A stretch of 43,550 bases of DNA from an uncultured marine group I thaumarchaeote (GCA_902511735.1 CABXGK010000004.1:1-43550); one strand, 5' to 3'. Shown: positions 16,783 to 25,083, counted from the first letter of the stretch. Translations and numbers: made by a program. Notes: generated from the letters alone by a model not told the origin.

Positions 16783-17538
16783 ATGTATGAAAATTTATGG
16801 TTAATTCCATTGGGATTTGCAGCAGGTGTGCTTGGTTCTATTGTAGGACTTGGTGGCGGAATCATTGCAGTTCCTGTAATGACATTTGCAGGATTTCCTC
16901 CATCTCTTGCAGCAAGTAATAGCCTTTTTGCAGCGTTTAGTAATTCTGTAGCGTCAACTATTTCATATGCACGTCAAAAACGTGTTGAATTTGGAATTGG
17001 AATAAAGCTTGGTCTGATGTGTATTCCTGGAACAATTTTAGGTGCTTTTGTATCTGATGTAATGACTCCTGTCGCTTTTCAGATTCTATTTGCATTTGTG
17101 TTGATTGCTTCTGCAGTTTACATATTTCTTAAACGTGCAATTGGCGAAAAACCATATAATCAAACCGCATTAATGATGATAATTTCTGCAGGTGCAAGCT
17201 TCTTTGCTGGAATAATTTCTAGCTTGTTTGGAATTGGTGGCGGAATTGTCTTTGTTCCATTGATGGTTATTGGAATTGGTATTCCTATGAGAAAGGCTGC
17301 ACCTACTGCACAACTTGTTTTGATGTTTGCCTCTCTTAGCGGTCTTTTAGTACATTCTGCGTTAGGACATCCTGATTATTTACAAGCGTTTTTCTTAGCA
17401 ATTGGTGCATTTTGTGGTGGTTTACTTGGTGCCAGATTGTCATTAGAAATTAAAGAGAGAAAATTAAAAATTCTTGTAACAATAGTTCTTTTAGCCGCTG
17501 CTGTAAAGTTGATTATCGATTCGGTGGCTCTTTTTTAA
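16783..17538 (+). CDS. TauE/SafE-family sulfite exporter-like membrane protein
   Basis: A 251-aa polytopic membrane protein with about eight hydrophobic segments and the two-fold repeat typical of TauE/SafE: GSIVGLGGGIIAVPVMTFAG near residue 20 and SLFGIGGGIVFVPLMVIGIG near residue 150. Family members export sulfite, sulfoacetate or related organosulfur compounds; the substrate is not predictable here. A TATA-like AATATACC at 16749-16756 about 30 nt upstream supports ATG 16783. The 3' end overlaps the convergent hotdog gene by 26 nt. Confidence 0.88.
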   Translation: MYENLWLIPLGFAAGVLGSIVGLGGGIIAVPVMTFAGFPPSLAASNSLFAAFSNSVASTISYARQKRVEFGIGIKLGLMCIPGTILGAFVSDVMTPVAFQILFAFVLIASAVYIFLKRAIGEKPYNQTALMMIISAGASFFAGIISSLFGIGGGIVFVPLMVIGIGIPMRKAAPTAQLVLMFASLSGLLVHSALGHPDYLQAFFLAIGAFCGGLLGARLSLEIKERKLKILVTIVLLAAAVKLIIDSVALF

Positions 17539-17971
17539 TTCTGTAAAGATTTCTCTTTGATGTTAAAACTAATTCTCCATCCTCAAAGGTTGCTTCAAAA
17601 TCAACGCTAATCAAACCATATTCTTCATCAATGTCTCGTTTATCTGAAATTGTAAATTTTAATCGTAATACTTGGTCTGTATATACTGGTCTTACAAATC
17701 TAGTTTGTCTATTTTTCCATTCTTCATCTCCATCAATTCCATACAATACGATATAATTTCCATAAATCTGTCGTAATCTGGTAAACTCTCCTTCCATACG
17801 TGAAATAATTGCTCGTCCTGAAATCACTCGTTCTTCATCTTTTCCAGAATCAATTTCAAACATTGCATTTTTTATTCTTGAAAATCCCAAATATTCTTCT
17901 AATTCTTTTTTTGAAATACTTGTTGTAGAAACAAATGAATTTCCTACTTTTAATGTCTTAAATTTTTCCAT
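17513..17971 (-). CDS. Hotdog-fold (MaoC-like) protein without the hydratase dyad
   Basis: A 152-aa protein with the layout of a MaoC-like single hotdog: an N-terminal strand-helix (LKVGNSFVSTTSISKKELEE), a long central helix, and the diagnostic RFVRPVYTDQVLRLKFTISD segment matching the RPV-x-GD-T-L region of MaoC hydratases. The Asp-x5-His catalytic pair of R-hydratases is not present: that region reads EYLGFSRIKNAMFEIDSG. It may be a thioesterase, an acyl-CoA binding partner or an accessory subunit. The gene starts 3 nt after the SDR gene, so they are co-transcribed and probably act on the same CoA or acyl substrate. Confidence 0.6.
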   Translation of the reverse strand: MEKFKTLKVGNSFVSTTSISKKELEEYLGFSRIKNAMFEIDSGKDEERVISGRAIISRMEGEFTRLRQIYGNYIVLYGIDGDEEWKNRQTRFVRPVYTDQVLRLKFTISDKRDIDEEYGLISVDFEATFEDGELVLTSKRNLYRIKKEPPNR

Positions 17972-17974
17972 TTT

Positions 17975-19723
17975 CTATCTTGATTCGTCAGGACAGAAAA
18001 TTACTTCTGCACTAGATTTTGAATCATCAGATATCAAATAATTAACTGCATCTGTAATTCTTGTATTGTCTGGTTCTTTACCGTCTACTGTACCTGCTAA
18101 TGTTAGAAATACTCTAACATTTGATTTCAAAACATCACTCAATTCCTGATTAATTGTTGTTGCAAATGGTCTCAACGCACCTCTGAACACTTCAACTTTT
18201 GCTCTTTCTCCTCCTCCTATCTTTTTTCCATATGGAAGGTCTGGACCAATAATGACGATACGTCCCTTTGCATCTTTGAAAAGTCTTGGATCATCTGAAC
18301 CATTAGGAACAAAAATGCCCATTGCATTCTGACTAACTGTAGCTGGAATATTGATGAATTTGTTTGTTAATTCATCCCATTCGCTTCTAGATAATTCAGT
18401 TAATTTTGAAATTTTTGGAACTTTACCTGTAATGTGTATGAATATCTCTATATCACCTTTTGATTTTGCTGTATTAAACCATCTTGTAATTTCTTCATTA
18501 TTTGAAAAATCTATTACGTGTGAATGAAATTTGTTGGCAATTGAATCTTGAATTTCTTTTGAACATTTACTTGAAATAAAACAAATTGCTTGACCCCCAT
18601 TTGACTGCACGTTTGTTGCAATTTCTTCAGCTTTCTTTGCATCCTCTTCATCAGTTGCATCTATTGTTAGCACTGCAATTTTTGATGAATAATCATGTTG
18701 TTTTACAGTTTCTGGAACTGATGTGATGTGTGATCTTACTGGGTAGAAAACTCTGTCTCCTGGAATAATTTTTCCATTTAGAATTTTTGCTTGATCATCA
18801 CCTGCTAATGTTAGAACTGTTGTTGCAACTTGATCTTGTGATAAGAATTGTTGATCTGCAATCATTGTTGATGTATTTTTCTGAATTTTCTCTGCAATAC
18901 TTTGAACTTTGTTTAGTAAATTGGTAAATGTAGATTCCTGTTTTCCTAATTTTTCTGCAGCAGCCTTAATTCCATTCTTAATGGTATCTTCATCTTCGCC
19001 AAGTAGGCCTACAATCTCTTTGTTTGCAGCTTCTACTTCTGTAGGTGTTAAATCCTCAAATCCACTTACTCTGAGAAATTCTGATGCAGCTTTTGGATAA
19101 ACCGTTTTGTAAATTCTATCTGAATGAACTGGACCTGGGTTTGTTCCAATTGAAATGATTCCTTTTTCAGTTAGTTCCCATGACATTGCTTCAACTAATC
19201 TGTTCTTTGCGCCTTGTGATGCTGTATATGGGCCTCTGAATCTATATGGTCTTTGTTCTAGCGGTCTTTCTTCAGCAAAGAATGTTGAAATGGTAATAAT
19301 TTTTCCACCTTCTTTCATAACCTTTAATGCTTGTACTGAAGTCCAAAATGTTCCAGTTAGATGTATGTCTACGGTGCTTCTAAAATCTTCTAAAGGGGCA
19401 TGTGCAAAACATGTTACTGGTCCTGATACTCCTGCATTGTTTACTATTACATCTACATTAATGCCCTCGTTTTTTATTGCATCAAACATTTCTGTAACTG
19501 ATTTTTCATCACTCACATCTACTCCTGAAAATATCTTTACAAATCCGTTTGAATTTTTTTCATTAATAATTTTTGTTAACATTTCTGATGTACTTTCAAG
19601 AGGCTCTTTTCGTCTGCCTAGAATTATGGCACTTGCTCCATTTTCTATAAATTTCTTAGCAACGGTCATTCCGATGCCGGTTCCACTGCCTGTGATTAAA
19701 ACAACTTTATTTTCGAACTTCAA
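17975..19723 (-). CDS. Double-Rossmann SDR protein resembling half of Chloroflexus malonyl-CoA reductase
   Basis: A 582-aa protein. Residues 1-330 are a short-chain dehydrogenase: TGSGTGIG (11-18), NNAG (95-98), catalytic-type Ser146 in TISTFFAE, and PGPVHSDRI near 196-204. From about 348 (KIAVLTIDATDEEDAKKAEE) a second, degenerate Rossmann unit begins. This two-unit arrangement and several motifs match, from memory, one half of the Chloroflexus bifunctional malonyl-CoA reductase. Oddly, neither candidate Tyr (160 or 166) has Lys four residues on: after Tyr166 the residue is Gln170, and Lys appears at 173. The start is TTG 19723, just inside a palindromic operator. A role in the 3-hydroxypropionate/4-hydroxybutyrate cycle or another acyl-CoA/aldehyde reduction is inference. 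Confidence 0.75.
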   Translation of the reverse strand: MKFENKVVLITGSGTGIGMTVAKKFIENGASAIILGRRKEPLESTSEMLTKIINEKNSNGFVKIFSGVDVSDEKSVTEMFDAIKNEGINVDVIVNNAGVSGPVTCFAHAPLEDFRSTVDIHLTGTFWTSVQALKVMKEGGKIITISTFFAEERPLEQRPYRFRGPYTASQGAKNRLVEAMSWELTEKGIISIGTNPGPVHSDRIYKTVYPKAASEFLRVSGFEDLTPTEVEAANKEIVGLLGEDEDTIKNGIKAAAEKLGKQESTFTNLLNKVQSIAEKIQKNTSTMIADQQFLSQDQVATTVLTLAGDDQAKILNGKIIPGDRVFYPVRSHITSVPETVKQHDYSSKIAVLTIDATDEEDAKKAEEIATNVQSNGGQAICFISSKCSKEIQDSIANKFHSHVIDFSNNEEITRWFNTAKSKGDIEIFIHITGKVPKISKLTELSRSEWDELTNKFINIPATVSQNAMGIFVPNGSDDPRLFKDAKGRIVIIGPDLPYGKKIGGGERAKVEVFRGALRPFATTINQELSDVLKSNVRVFLTLAGTVDGKEPDNTRITDAVNYLISDDSKSSAEVIFCPDESR

Positions 19724-19757
19724 TCTGACAAAAATTTTGTCAGAATTGCAATATTAA
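19724..19757 (-). promoter_or_regulatory. Promoter with 21-bp palindromic operator for the SDR-hotdog operon
   Basis: TCTGACAAAA and TTTTGTCAGA flank a single A, giving a perfect 21-bp palindrome at 19724-19744, directly before TTG 19723. On the minus strand TTAATATT (19757-19750) is a TATA box about 30 nt from the start codon. The palindrome therefore covers the expected transcription start, the classic position for an archaeal repressor that blocks polymerase. The regulator is unknown; no transcription-factor gene is adjacent. Confidence 0.6.
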
Positions 19758-19810
19758 TTGCTTGTCACTAGAGAATTATCTTTATTTGAGGGTAATCTTC
19801 AAGATAGCTA

Positions 19811-20047
19811 ATGCATGATGATGAACCTGACACATTTGTTATAAAATCAGAAACTGAAAAATTTTCAGAAATGTTAAATGAGATCGCAGTAGATTCAACA
19901 CCTAAAGAAATTGCAACAGATGATGTTGAAAATGATGATTATTACAGTAGAGTATTTTCACAGAGTACTCGAATGGTTACAAACAAGGGCTGTTTAGATG
20001 TCACTGGAACAAACATTGACGTCATTCAGATTATTCAAAAGGGATAG
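19811..20047 (+). CDS. Acidic hypothetical protein (78 aa)
   Basis: A short acidic protein, MHDDEPDTFVIKSETEKFSE at the N-terminus, with a C-terminal section MVTNKGCLDVTGTNIDVIQI that looks folded. No known domain is recognised and there is no membrane segment. A TATA-like TTTATTT at 19781-19787 lies about 26 nt before the ATG, indicating a leaderless message. The next gene starts 2 nt after its stop, so the two unknown proteins are likely made together. Confidence 0.7.
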   Translation: MHDDEPDTFVIKSETEKFSEMLNEIAVDSTPKEIATDDVENDDYYSRVFSQSTRMVTNKGCLDVTGTNIDVIQIIQKG

Positions 20048-20049
20048 TT

Positions 20050-20421
20050 ATGCAAGATCCAAATCCACTTCCATGGGGCGCACAAGACCGCTTTCAGGCA
20101 CACTTTATCGTTAGGAAGGAAACAAAAAAACCAATAGACCTTACTGCAAGAACTGTTTTGCACACCTCTGGACATTTCGGCTCAAAAAAAGTTACAAAAG
20201 TTGAATGGCAAGGTGGAAAAATCACTGATACATTAAATGATGATTCTGTACTAAATGATCTAATCGCACAACAATCTGTTGATAATGCAACGATAACAAT
20301 TGATCCTACCTCCAAAGGAGTTAGAATATACGGAAAATGGAAAAATAGTTTTGAATTTAATGTATCAAAAGTACAATTTGAAATATTTGATAAAATAGCA
20401 GGTCACATCAAAAGCTTTTAA
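20050..20421 (+). CDS. Hypothetical protein (123 aa)
   Basis: A soluble protein beginning MQDPNPLPWGAQDRFQAHFI, with strand-rich sequence including TVLHTSGHFGSKKVTKVEWQ and NATITIDPTSKGVRIYGKW. No family recognised. It follows the 78-aa gene by 2 nt and its stop overlaps the convergent endA stop by 4 nt. The codon use is like that of its neighbours and the ORF is clean, so it is likely a real lineage-specific gene. Confidence 0.7.
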   Translation: MQDPNPLPWGAQDRFQAHFIVRKETKKPIDLTARTVLHTSGHFGSKKVTKVEWQGGKITDTLNDDSVLNDLIAQQSVDNATITIDPTSKGVRIYGKWKNSFEFNVSKVQFEIFDKIAGHIKSF

Positions 20422-20954
20422 GCTTTCCACCAATCTAGCGCAACATAATCTACTCTTTCTTTTCCAAATGGAATTGCTAAAATGAATTGTTTTTTAACAC
20501 TTGAAGCTAATCTTCCTGCTAACACAACATCTGTAGATGTCATGTTTTCATTTCTATTATACACCTGAACCAAAAATGGCGCATGATCGATTCCAGGTCC
20601 TTTTTCGTAAACGGCAAAGTCACATCCAAATTTTATACCTGGACTTACAATGTATCCTTTATCTCTAAAATCTCTATACACTTGAAATTTTTTCTCAAAG
20701 TTATTATGTTGCTCTTGACAAACATCGAACATTTTTTTTAAAGTGATTTTTTTCTTATTTTTGTAAATTTGTATTTTTGATTTGGTCATTAAATAGTACC
20801 CTTCAATTAAATCTAAAATTAATGGAACATTGATTTCATCTAATTTTGGCTTTGGAATTCCAATAGGTTTTCCATAATATCCTTGACTAAATAATTTTTT
20901 AGAATCATCTAAACTCCATACAATCAAACGATTTTCTAAAAGTTCTGTCTTCAA
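20418..20954 (-). CDS. endA: tRNA-splicing endonuclease
   Basis: Cuts bulge-helix-bulge introns from pre-tRNA. Visible are the catalytic Tyr in YRDFRDKGYIVSPGIKFGCDF, the His in GPGIDHAPFLVQVY and the Lys in ASSVKKQFILAI, plus the C-terminal DYVALDWWKA. I start it at TTG 20954, 2 nt after the DUF47 stop, giving 178 aa and the N-terminus KTELLENRLIVWSLDD expected for the archaeal homomeric enzyme. The ATG at 21005 would add 17 residues that are mainly the DUF47 gene read in another frame. It is probably translated by coupling from the upstream gene. Confidence 0.9.
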   Translation of the reverse strand: MKTELLENRLIVWSLDDSKKLFSQGYYGKPIGIPKPKLDEINVPLILDLIEGYYLMTKSKIQIYKNKKKITLKKMFDVCQEQHNNFEKKFQVYRDFRDKGYIVSPGIKFGCDFAVYEKGPGIDHAPFLVQVYNRNENMTSTDVVLAGRLASSVKKQFILAIPFGKERVDYVALDWWKA

Positions 20955-20956
20955 AA

Positions 20957-21607
20957 TTATAAGCTCAATGCCAAAAGAATGAATGAATCTGATACTTCTT
21001 GACATTTGTCTGCCATTTCTTCGATTCCTTCTATTGTATCTTTCATCAATAGCATTTCACTTGTAGTAGAAATTTCAAGTGCTTTCAATACCATTTTTCT
21101 ATATTTGATATCGATTTCTCTTTCTAGTTTTTGTGTATCTTGTGCCAATTCAATTGATTTTGCAGAATCAGAATTTAGGCTTCTGATAATTTCGTTTAAT
21201 TTGTAAATTTCATCTACTACTAATTCGATTAATTCTGTTAGGTCTCCCTCTAATTTTGATGATTTTAGTGTGGTTGCTTTGATGTTTGATAATTTGAATG
21301 CAATTCCTGTAATGTATCCTGCAATTTCATCCATAGTATATGCGGTATTGAGCAAATTTTCACGATTTAGAATTAGACCTCCAACGTCTGCTACATCTCT
21401 TGTAATCTTTCTCCTCAAACTTTCAACTTCTTCTTCTAATGATGCGATTTGTTCTAATGCATCTTTAATTCCTGCCTTGTCTTTTTTTACAATTAATTCT
21501 GGGAGTTGTGAAAGACTTCTTCCAGCATTTAGTATTCTATTAATTTCGTCTTGTAATACGGCAACTGCTTTACGTTTTGCCTGTACTTCTAATTCCCCAC
21601 TGTACAT
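20957..21607 (-). CDS. DUF47 (PhoU-like) family protein
   Basis: A 216-aa all-helical protein with the PhoU/DUF47 pattern: long heptad-rich helices such as ASLEEEVESLRRKITRDVAD, an acidic-rich KLEREIDIKYRKMVLKALE, and a terminal IEGIEEMADKCQEVSDSFIL, where PhoU-type metal-binding E/D clusters occur. DUF47 proteins accompany phosphate transporters and may regulate them, but no Pit or Pst gene is adjacent. It is the first gene of an operon with endA and is preceded by a 25-bp palindrome overlapping its probable TATA box. Confidence 0.82.
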   Translation of the reverse strand: MYSGELEVQAKRKAVAVLQDEINRILNAGRSLSQLPELIVKKDKAGIKDALEQIASLEEEVESLRRKITRDVADVGGLILNRENLLNTAYTMDEIAGYITGIAFKLSNIKATTLKSSKLEGDLTELIELVVDEIYKLNEIIRSLNSDSAKSIELAQDTQKLEREIDIKYRKMVLKALEISTTSEMLLMKDTIEGIEEMADKCQEVSDSFILLALSL

Positions 21608-21617
21608 AACAAGTTCT

Positions 21618-21642
21618 CTTAATATTCAGACTGAATATTAAG
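21618..21642 (-). promoter_or_regulatory. 25-bp palindrome overlapping the promoter of DUF47-endA
   Basis: CTTAATATTCAG (21618-21629) and CTGAATATTAAG (21631-21642) are exact inverse complements around one base. On the minus strand the first half contains TTAATATT, about 30 nt from ATG 21607, which would make it the TATA box. A dimeric regulator bound here would compete with TBP. The same palindrome could form a hairpin in read-through RNA from the ligase gene, but the lack of a following T-tract argues against a terminator. Confidence 0.55.
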
Positions 21643-21664
21643 GCTTGGTTAATTGATTTTTAAG

Positions 21665-23422
21665 TCATTCCTGAGTTTCTGTCTTTTTTTGTACTTTGTA
21701 GAGTGCAATAACTTCCTCATCTGTTGACGCATCTTCTGCATTTTTCTCTGTTCTTATTTTTCCTGTGAATTTTGGAAATCGTAATGCCAATCCTGTTTTT
21801 TCTTTAATTTTGTCTATTGCTGTTTTATGTATTGGACTTTGTGTTATTTCTGATGCGACTATTTCAATAACTAATTCTGGTTCAAACCAAACGTCTGCTT
21901 CCATTTCACTAACAATTCTTGGATTCTTCTTCAATGTCACCTTTGATGAAAGAATTTGATATAGTTGATCTAAACTCTCATCTGTAAAACCTGTCCCAAC
22001 TTTACAAATACTTGGAAAAACATCTTCCTCGTCATTGTATGTAGCTAACAACAATGTTCCATACTTGCCTGTTCGTCTACCTTTTCCAAAAAATGCACCA
22101 ATAACTACCAAATCAAGACTATCTCCAAGTTCATTTTGATATTCTCTTTTCAATTTCAACCAATTACTTCCTCTAGTTCCTGCTCGATATGTTGAATTCA
22201 GATCTTTTAGCATTAGTCCCTCACAACCTGAATTGATTGAATTTTCTAAAACTTCTAGAACTTCTTCTTCACTTTCTATTACTGACATTGGAATAAGTCT
22301 GGCAAAATCATCTTGTTTGATAATTTTTTCCAATAACTTTCTTCTCTCATCATATTTGTTGTCCATACAATTTTTTCCATCTGAAAATAATACATCAAAG
22401 AAATTAACTGTTATAGGATATTTTGCAACTGCATCATCAATTTCATATTTTCTTCGTCTGTGCATTAACTCTTGGAATGGTAAGAAATCACCTGAATTTG
22501 AATTCATAGCAACTACTTCTGCTTCTAAAATTACATTATCTGAAATAATTAATTTGGAAATTTTCTCAACTATATCTGGATAGTATGATGTAATCTTTTC
22601 TAAACTTCTAGAAAAAATTTCTATTGTATCTTTTTGTTTATGAATTTGTGCTCGCTCTCCATCTAATTTGTATTCTGCAGCAAATTTTTCCTGAAATTTT
22701 TTCACAGTATCTTCTCCACTCTTAATCCTATCTGCTAGCATTGGTCTAATTGGACTAAATAATTTAATTTGAAATTTCTCTATTTGTTCAATTCCTTCAG
22801 TTGAAAGAACTTCTGCAACTTTTCCTAAATCACTAGAAACATTGTATGCATTCTCAATAACTTCTCTATTTTCTTTTTTTCCGGTAAATGCAATTGCTAG
22901 TGCATCCATAACTGTATTTTCTGCAATACCTAGGCGTAATGTTCCTAGTAGAATTTTTAAAATAAATTTTGATTCTTGTGGCGTTGCATCATTTAGCATA
23001 CTTGAAACATATCTCATTTTCATTTCTTGTGAGCCTTTGCCTTCTAATTTTGAAATTTTGAATAATGTTTCATAAACTTTCTCTAATGTGATCGTTTCTG
23101 ATGCAAATGTTGTTTGAATTTTTTGTTGTAAAATATTTTCTGCAGTTTGTCCTAAATCTCCTCCTTTGTTATAATCATCTTCAATTTTTTTTAGTGGTAT
23201 TCCTGATGATTTTGACATTGCTTTCATAACAAGTTTTTCTGCAATTCCCAATTCTACTCCTTCAAAGTTTGGTCGTAGTTTTCCTTGAATAAGATAAACT
23301 GCTTTTGAAATTACATCTTTGGGAATTTCTTGTATTAGTTTTACAAGAATATCTGTTAATTCAAGTCTTTTACTTGTGGATTCCATTTTTTGAAATGCAT
23401 CTGAAATAATTGAAAATTTCAT
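21665..23422 (-). CDS. lig: ATP-dependent DNA ligase, archaeal type
   Basis: Seals nicks during replication and repair. The 585 aa carry an N-terminal DNA-binding domain (about 1-215, with LGTLRLGIAENTVMDALA), the adenylation motif I with catalytic Lys in AAEYKLDGERAQIH, motif III in FFDVLFSDG, motif IV in SGCEGLMLKDLNSTY, motif V WLKLKREY, and a C-terminal OB-fold domain with GKYGTLLLATYND and ALRFPKFTGKIRTEK. The length and layout match the archaeal replicative ligase. The ATG at 23422 is the only sensible start. Confidence 0.95.
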   Translation of the reverse strand: MKFSIISDAFQKMESTSKRLELTDILVKLIQEIPKDVISKAVYLIQGKLRPNFEGVELGIAEKLVMKAMSKSSGIPLKKIEDDYNKGGDLGQTAENILQQKIQTTFASETITLEKVYETLFKISKLEGKGSQEMKMRYVSSMLNDATPQESKFILKILLGTLRLGIAENTVMDALAIAFTGKKENREVIENAYNVSSDLGKVAEVLSTEGIEQIEKFQIKLFSPIRPMLADRIKSGEDTVKKFQEKFAAEYKLDGERAQIHKQKDTIEIFSRSLEKITSYYPDIVEKISKLIISDNVILEAEVVAMNSNSGDFLPFQELMHRRRKYEIDDAVAKYPITVNFFDVLFSDGKNCMDNKYDERRKLLEKIIKQDDFARLIPMSVIESEEEVLEVLENSINSGCEGLMLKDLNSTYRAGTRGSNWLKLKREYQNELGDSLDLVVIGAFFGKGRRTGKYGTLLLATYNDEEDVFPSICKVGTGFTDESLDQLYQILSSKVTLKKNPRIVSEMEADVWFEPELVIEIVASEITQSPIHKTAIDKIKEKTGLALRFPKFTGKIRTEKNAEDASTDEEVIALYKVQKKTETQE

Positions 23423-23464
23423 GTATTGTTCTTGTTCTTGTCTTTTATTTGATTAACTTTTGTT

Positions 23465-23893
23465 CTAAATGTATCTGAACATGACTTTTTTTCGATCTTT
23501 TTTAATATCTGATACCAAAGCAAAATTGTTTAGTGGGTATGCCTCTTTGTATTGTTTCATAAAACTCCATGCTACGTCGTGATTTTTAAATTCTGTTCGT
23601 AATCCTGGCAAGACTGTTTCTTTTCCGTCTATGTCAAATATTACAATAGAGTAATGTTTTGGTCTGTTATGTGGTCGAGCTTTTAGAAACCATGCTACGG
23701 CAAATACAAATGCTGTAACTATGATAAAGCCTGCTCCAATGTCTTTGAAAACTGGCCAGAAAATATCTGGGATGGTCTGACCAAATAGTTGAACTACTAT
23801 ATGTGAAAATGTCAATATTGCAGCAACAGTCATTGCAATCTTTGCTACACTTTGAGATAGGAACGAAAATTGAAATTCATACTTTGAAATCAT
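23465..23893 (-). CDS. Hypothetical membrane protein (142 aa, two helices)
   Basis: Two hydrophobic segments, VAKIAMTVAAILTFSHIVVQ (about 16-36) and IGAGFIIVTAFVFAVAWFL (about 52-70), lead into a soluble C-terminal domain of about 70 residues (HYSIVIFDIDGKETVLPGLR). The soluble part has alternating strands and helices and probably faces the cytoplasm. I recognise no family. It sits between fbp and the DNA ligase on the same strand with gaps of about 50 and 40 nt. Confidence 0.7.
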   Translation of the reverse strand: MISKYEFQFSFLSQSVAKIAMTVAAILTFSHIVVQLFGQTIPDIFWPVFKDIGAGFIIVTAFVFAVAWFLKARPHNRPKHYSIVIFDIDGKETVLPGLRTEFKNHDVAWSFMKQYKEAYPLNNFALVSDIKKDRKKVMFRYI

Positions 23894-23946
23894 GTGTATG
23901 CTAAGAGAACAATTGATTTAATCTTTTCTTAAAATATTTGAGATCT

Positions 23947-25083
23947 CTAATCTGGATCTTCGTAATTTTCTTTTCTTTCACTAGTATCTGACTTTGAATC
24001 CATTGGGGCCATTTTTTCTTTGAGTCCTGTCATTACGTCTTTGTATCCTTCTGCATATTCTAATTCATCTGGAACAAGTGTTGCTGGATGAATGAATCCT
24101 TGACTTCTAATTGCGAGTGCTTTGATTGTTGCTTGTTCTCTTACATAGTCCCAATCTGGAGTTGAAAATCCATCAAATGGCCCTGTGAACTTTCCATCAT
24201 GCATACTGAAAACTAATGATTGTACAATTGGAATGCAGAAGTTAATTGTTGCAGCAGAATTTAGTTTAACAGGCATTAAAGGCATGTTGTGACTTCCTCT
24301 AGTATTTCCTGCAACGTAGTGGGGGTTATTGAAAACACTTCCTGCTTCTTCTGTTGCAGGGAACATCTTTTGTGTTCGTACAATACATACTGGATCATCT
24401 TTGCCGACATATGTTCCTGCAATGTTGTGTAATCTGTCTGTTGATGCATCCATGATTGGCTCTCCCTCTTTTGTTGTGATTGATGAAATAACATATCTTC
24501 CTGGATACATTAGTGCAGCTTCTAACACTGGTTTATCTTGCCATAATGATAATTTTGCAATTGTCGCTTCTTCTACATCCATTATATGAAAATCAACACC
24601 TTTTGCAAGTGATTTGTTTACAATTAATCCTGTATTACTTAGTGCATCAACAAACAATCTGTACATTGGATAATTGAAACATCCTGGTTCTGTTTTATCT
24701 GCTGCAAAAACTGTAAATGCCTCGTTTGCTCTTTCTTCAAATTCTAATTCTGCTACTCCCGGTCCCATTCCTTTTACATTTCCTGAAAAAGAATCTTTCA
24801 ACAAATCTTGACCTGCACCATACAACCCTTCATTCTTTGCAACAGCAGTTCCTGCAACAAATGAATCGTATGCTAGTTTGTGAATTTTTTCATTATCTAC
24901 ACCGTGTGTATGACTCATGACAATGTGTACATCATCTCCACAATATCCAATGTAATAATCAATTAACAGATCTGATGAAGCCTTTACAGTATCTCTAACT
25001 GCCTGAATTAAATTATCGCTAGGTCTTGTATGTCCTCCAATACCTCCAACATCTGCTTTGATTACAGATACTGTAATTTTCAT
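23947..25083 (-). CDS. fbp: Fructose-1,6-bisphosphate aldolase/phosphatase, archaeal bifunctional
   Basis: The one-way gluconeogenic enzyme of archaea: it condenses triose phosphates to fructose-1,6-bisphosphate and hydrolyses it to fructose-6-phosphate. The 378 aa begin MKITVSVIKADVGGIGGHTR, with the metal-binding Asp, Gly and His residues of the family, followed by GYCGDDVHIVMSHTHG, GAGQDLLKDSFSGNVKGMGP and FDGFSTPDWDYVREQ. A TATA-like CTATAAAT (25115-25108, minus) about 27 nt before the ATG suggests a leaderless mRNA. It is divergent from EF-1A. This fits an autotroph that builds hexoses from CO2-derived triose. Confidence 0.95.
   Translation of the reverse strand: MKITVSVIKADVGGIGGHTRPSDNLIQAVRDTVKASSDLLIDYYIGYCGDDVHIVMSHTHGVDNEKIHKLAYDSFVAGTAVAKNEGLYGAGQDLLKDSFSGNVKGMGPGVAELEFEERANEAFTVFAADKTEPGCFNYPMYRLFVDALSNTGLIVNKSLAKGVDFHIMDVEEATIAKLSLWQDKPVLEAALMYPGRYVISSITTKEGEPIMDASTDRLHNIAGTYVGKDDPVCIVRTQKMFPATEEAGSVFNNPHYVAGNTRGSHNMPLMPVKLNSAATINFCIPIVQSLVFSMHDGKFTGPFDGFSTPDWDYVREQATIKALAIRSQGFIHPATLVPDELEYAEGYKDVMTGLKEKMAPMDSKSDTSERKENYEDPD

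Noticed and set aside
21871-21890. GGTTCAAACC-like stretch resembling a tRNA T-arm
   Set aside because: It lies inside the DNA ligase coding sequence and no cloverleaf forms around it.
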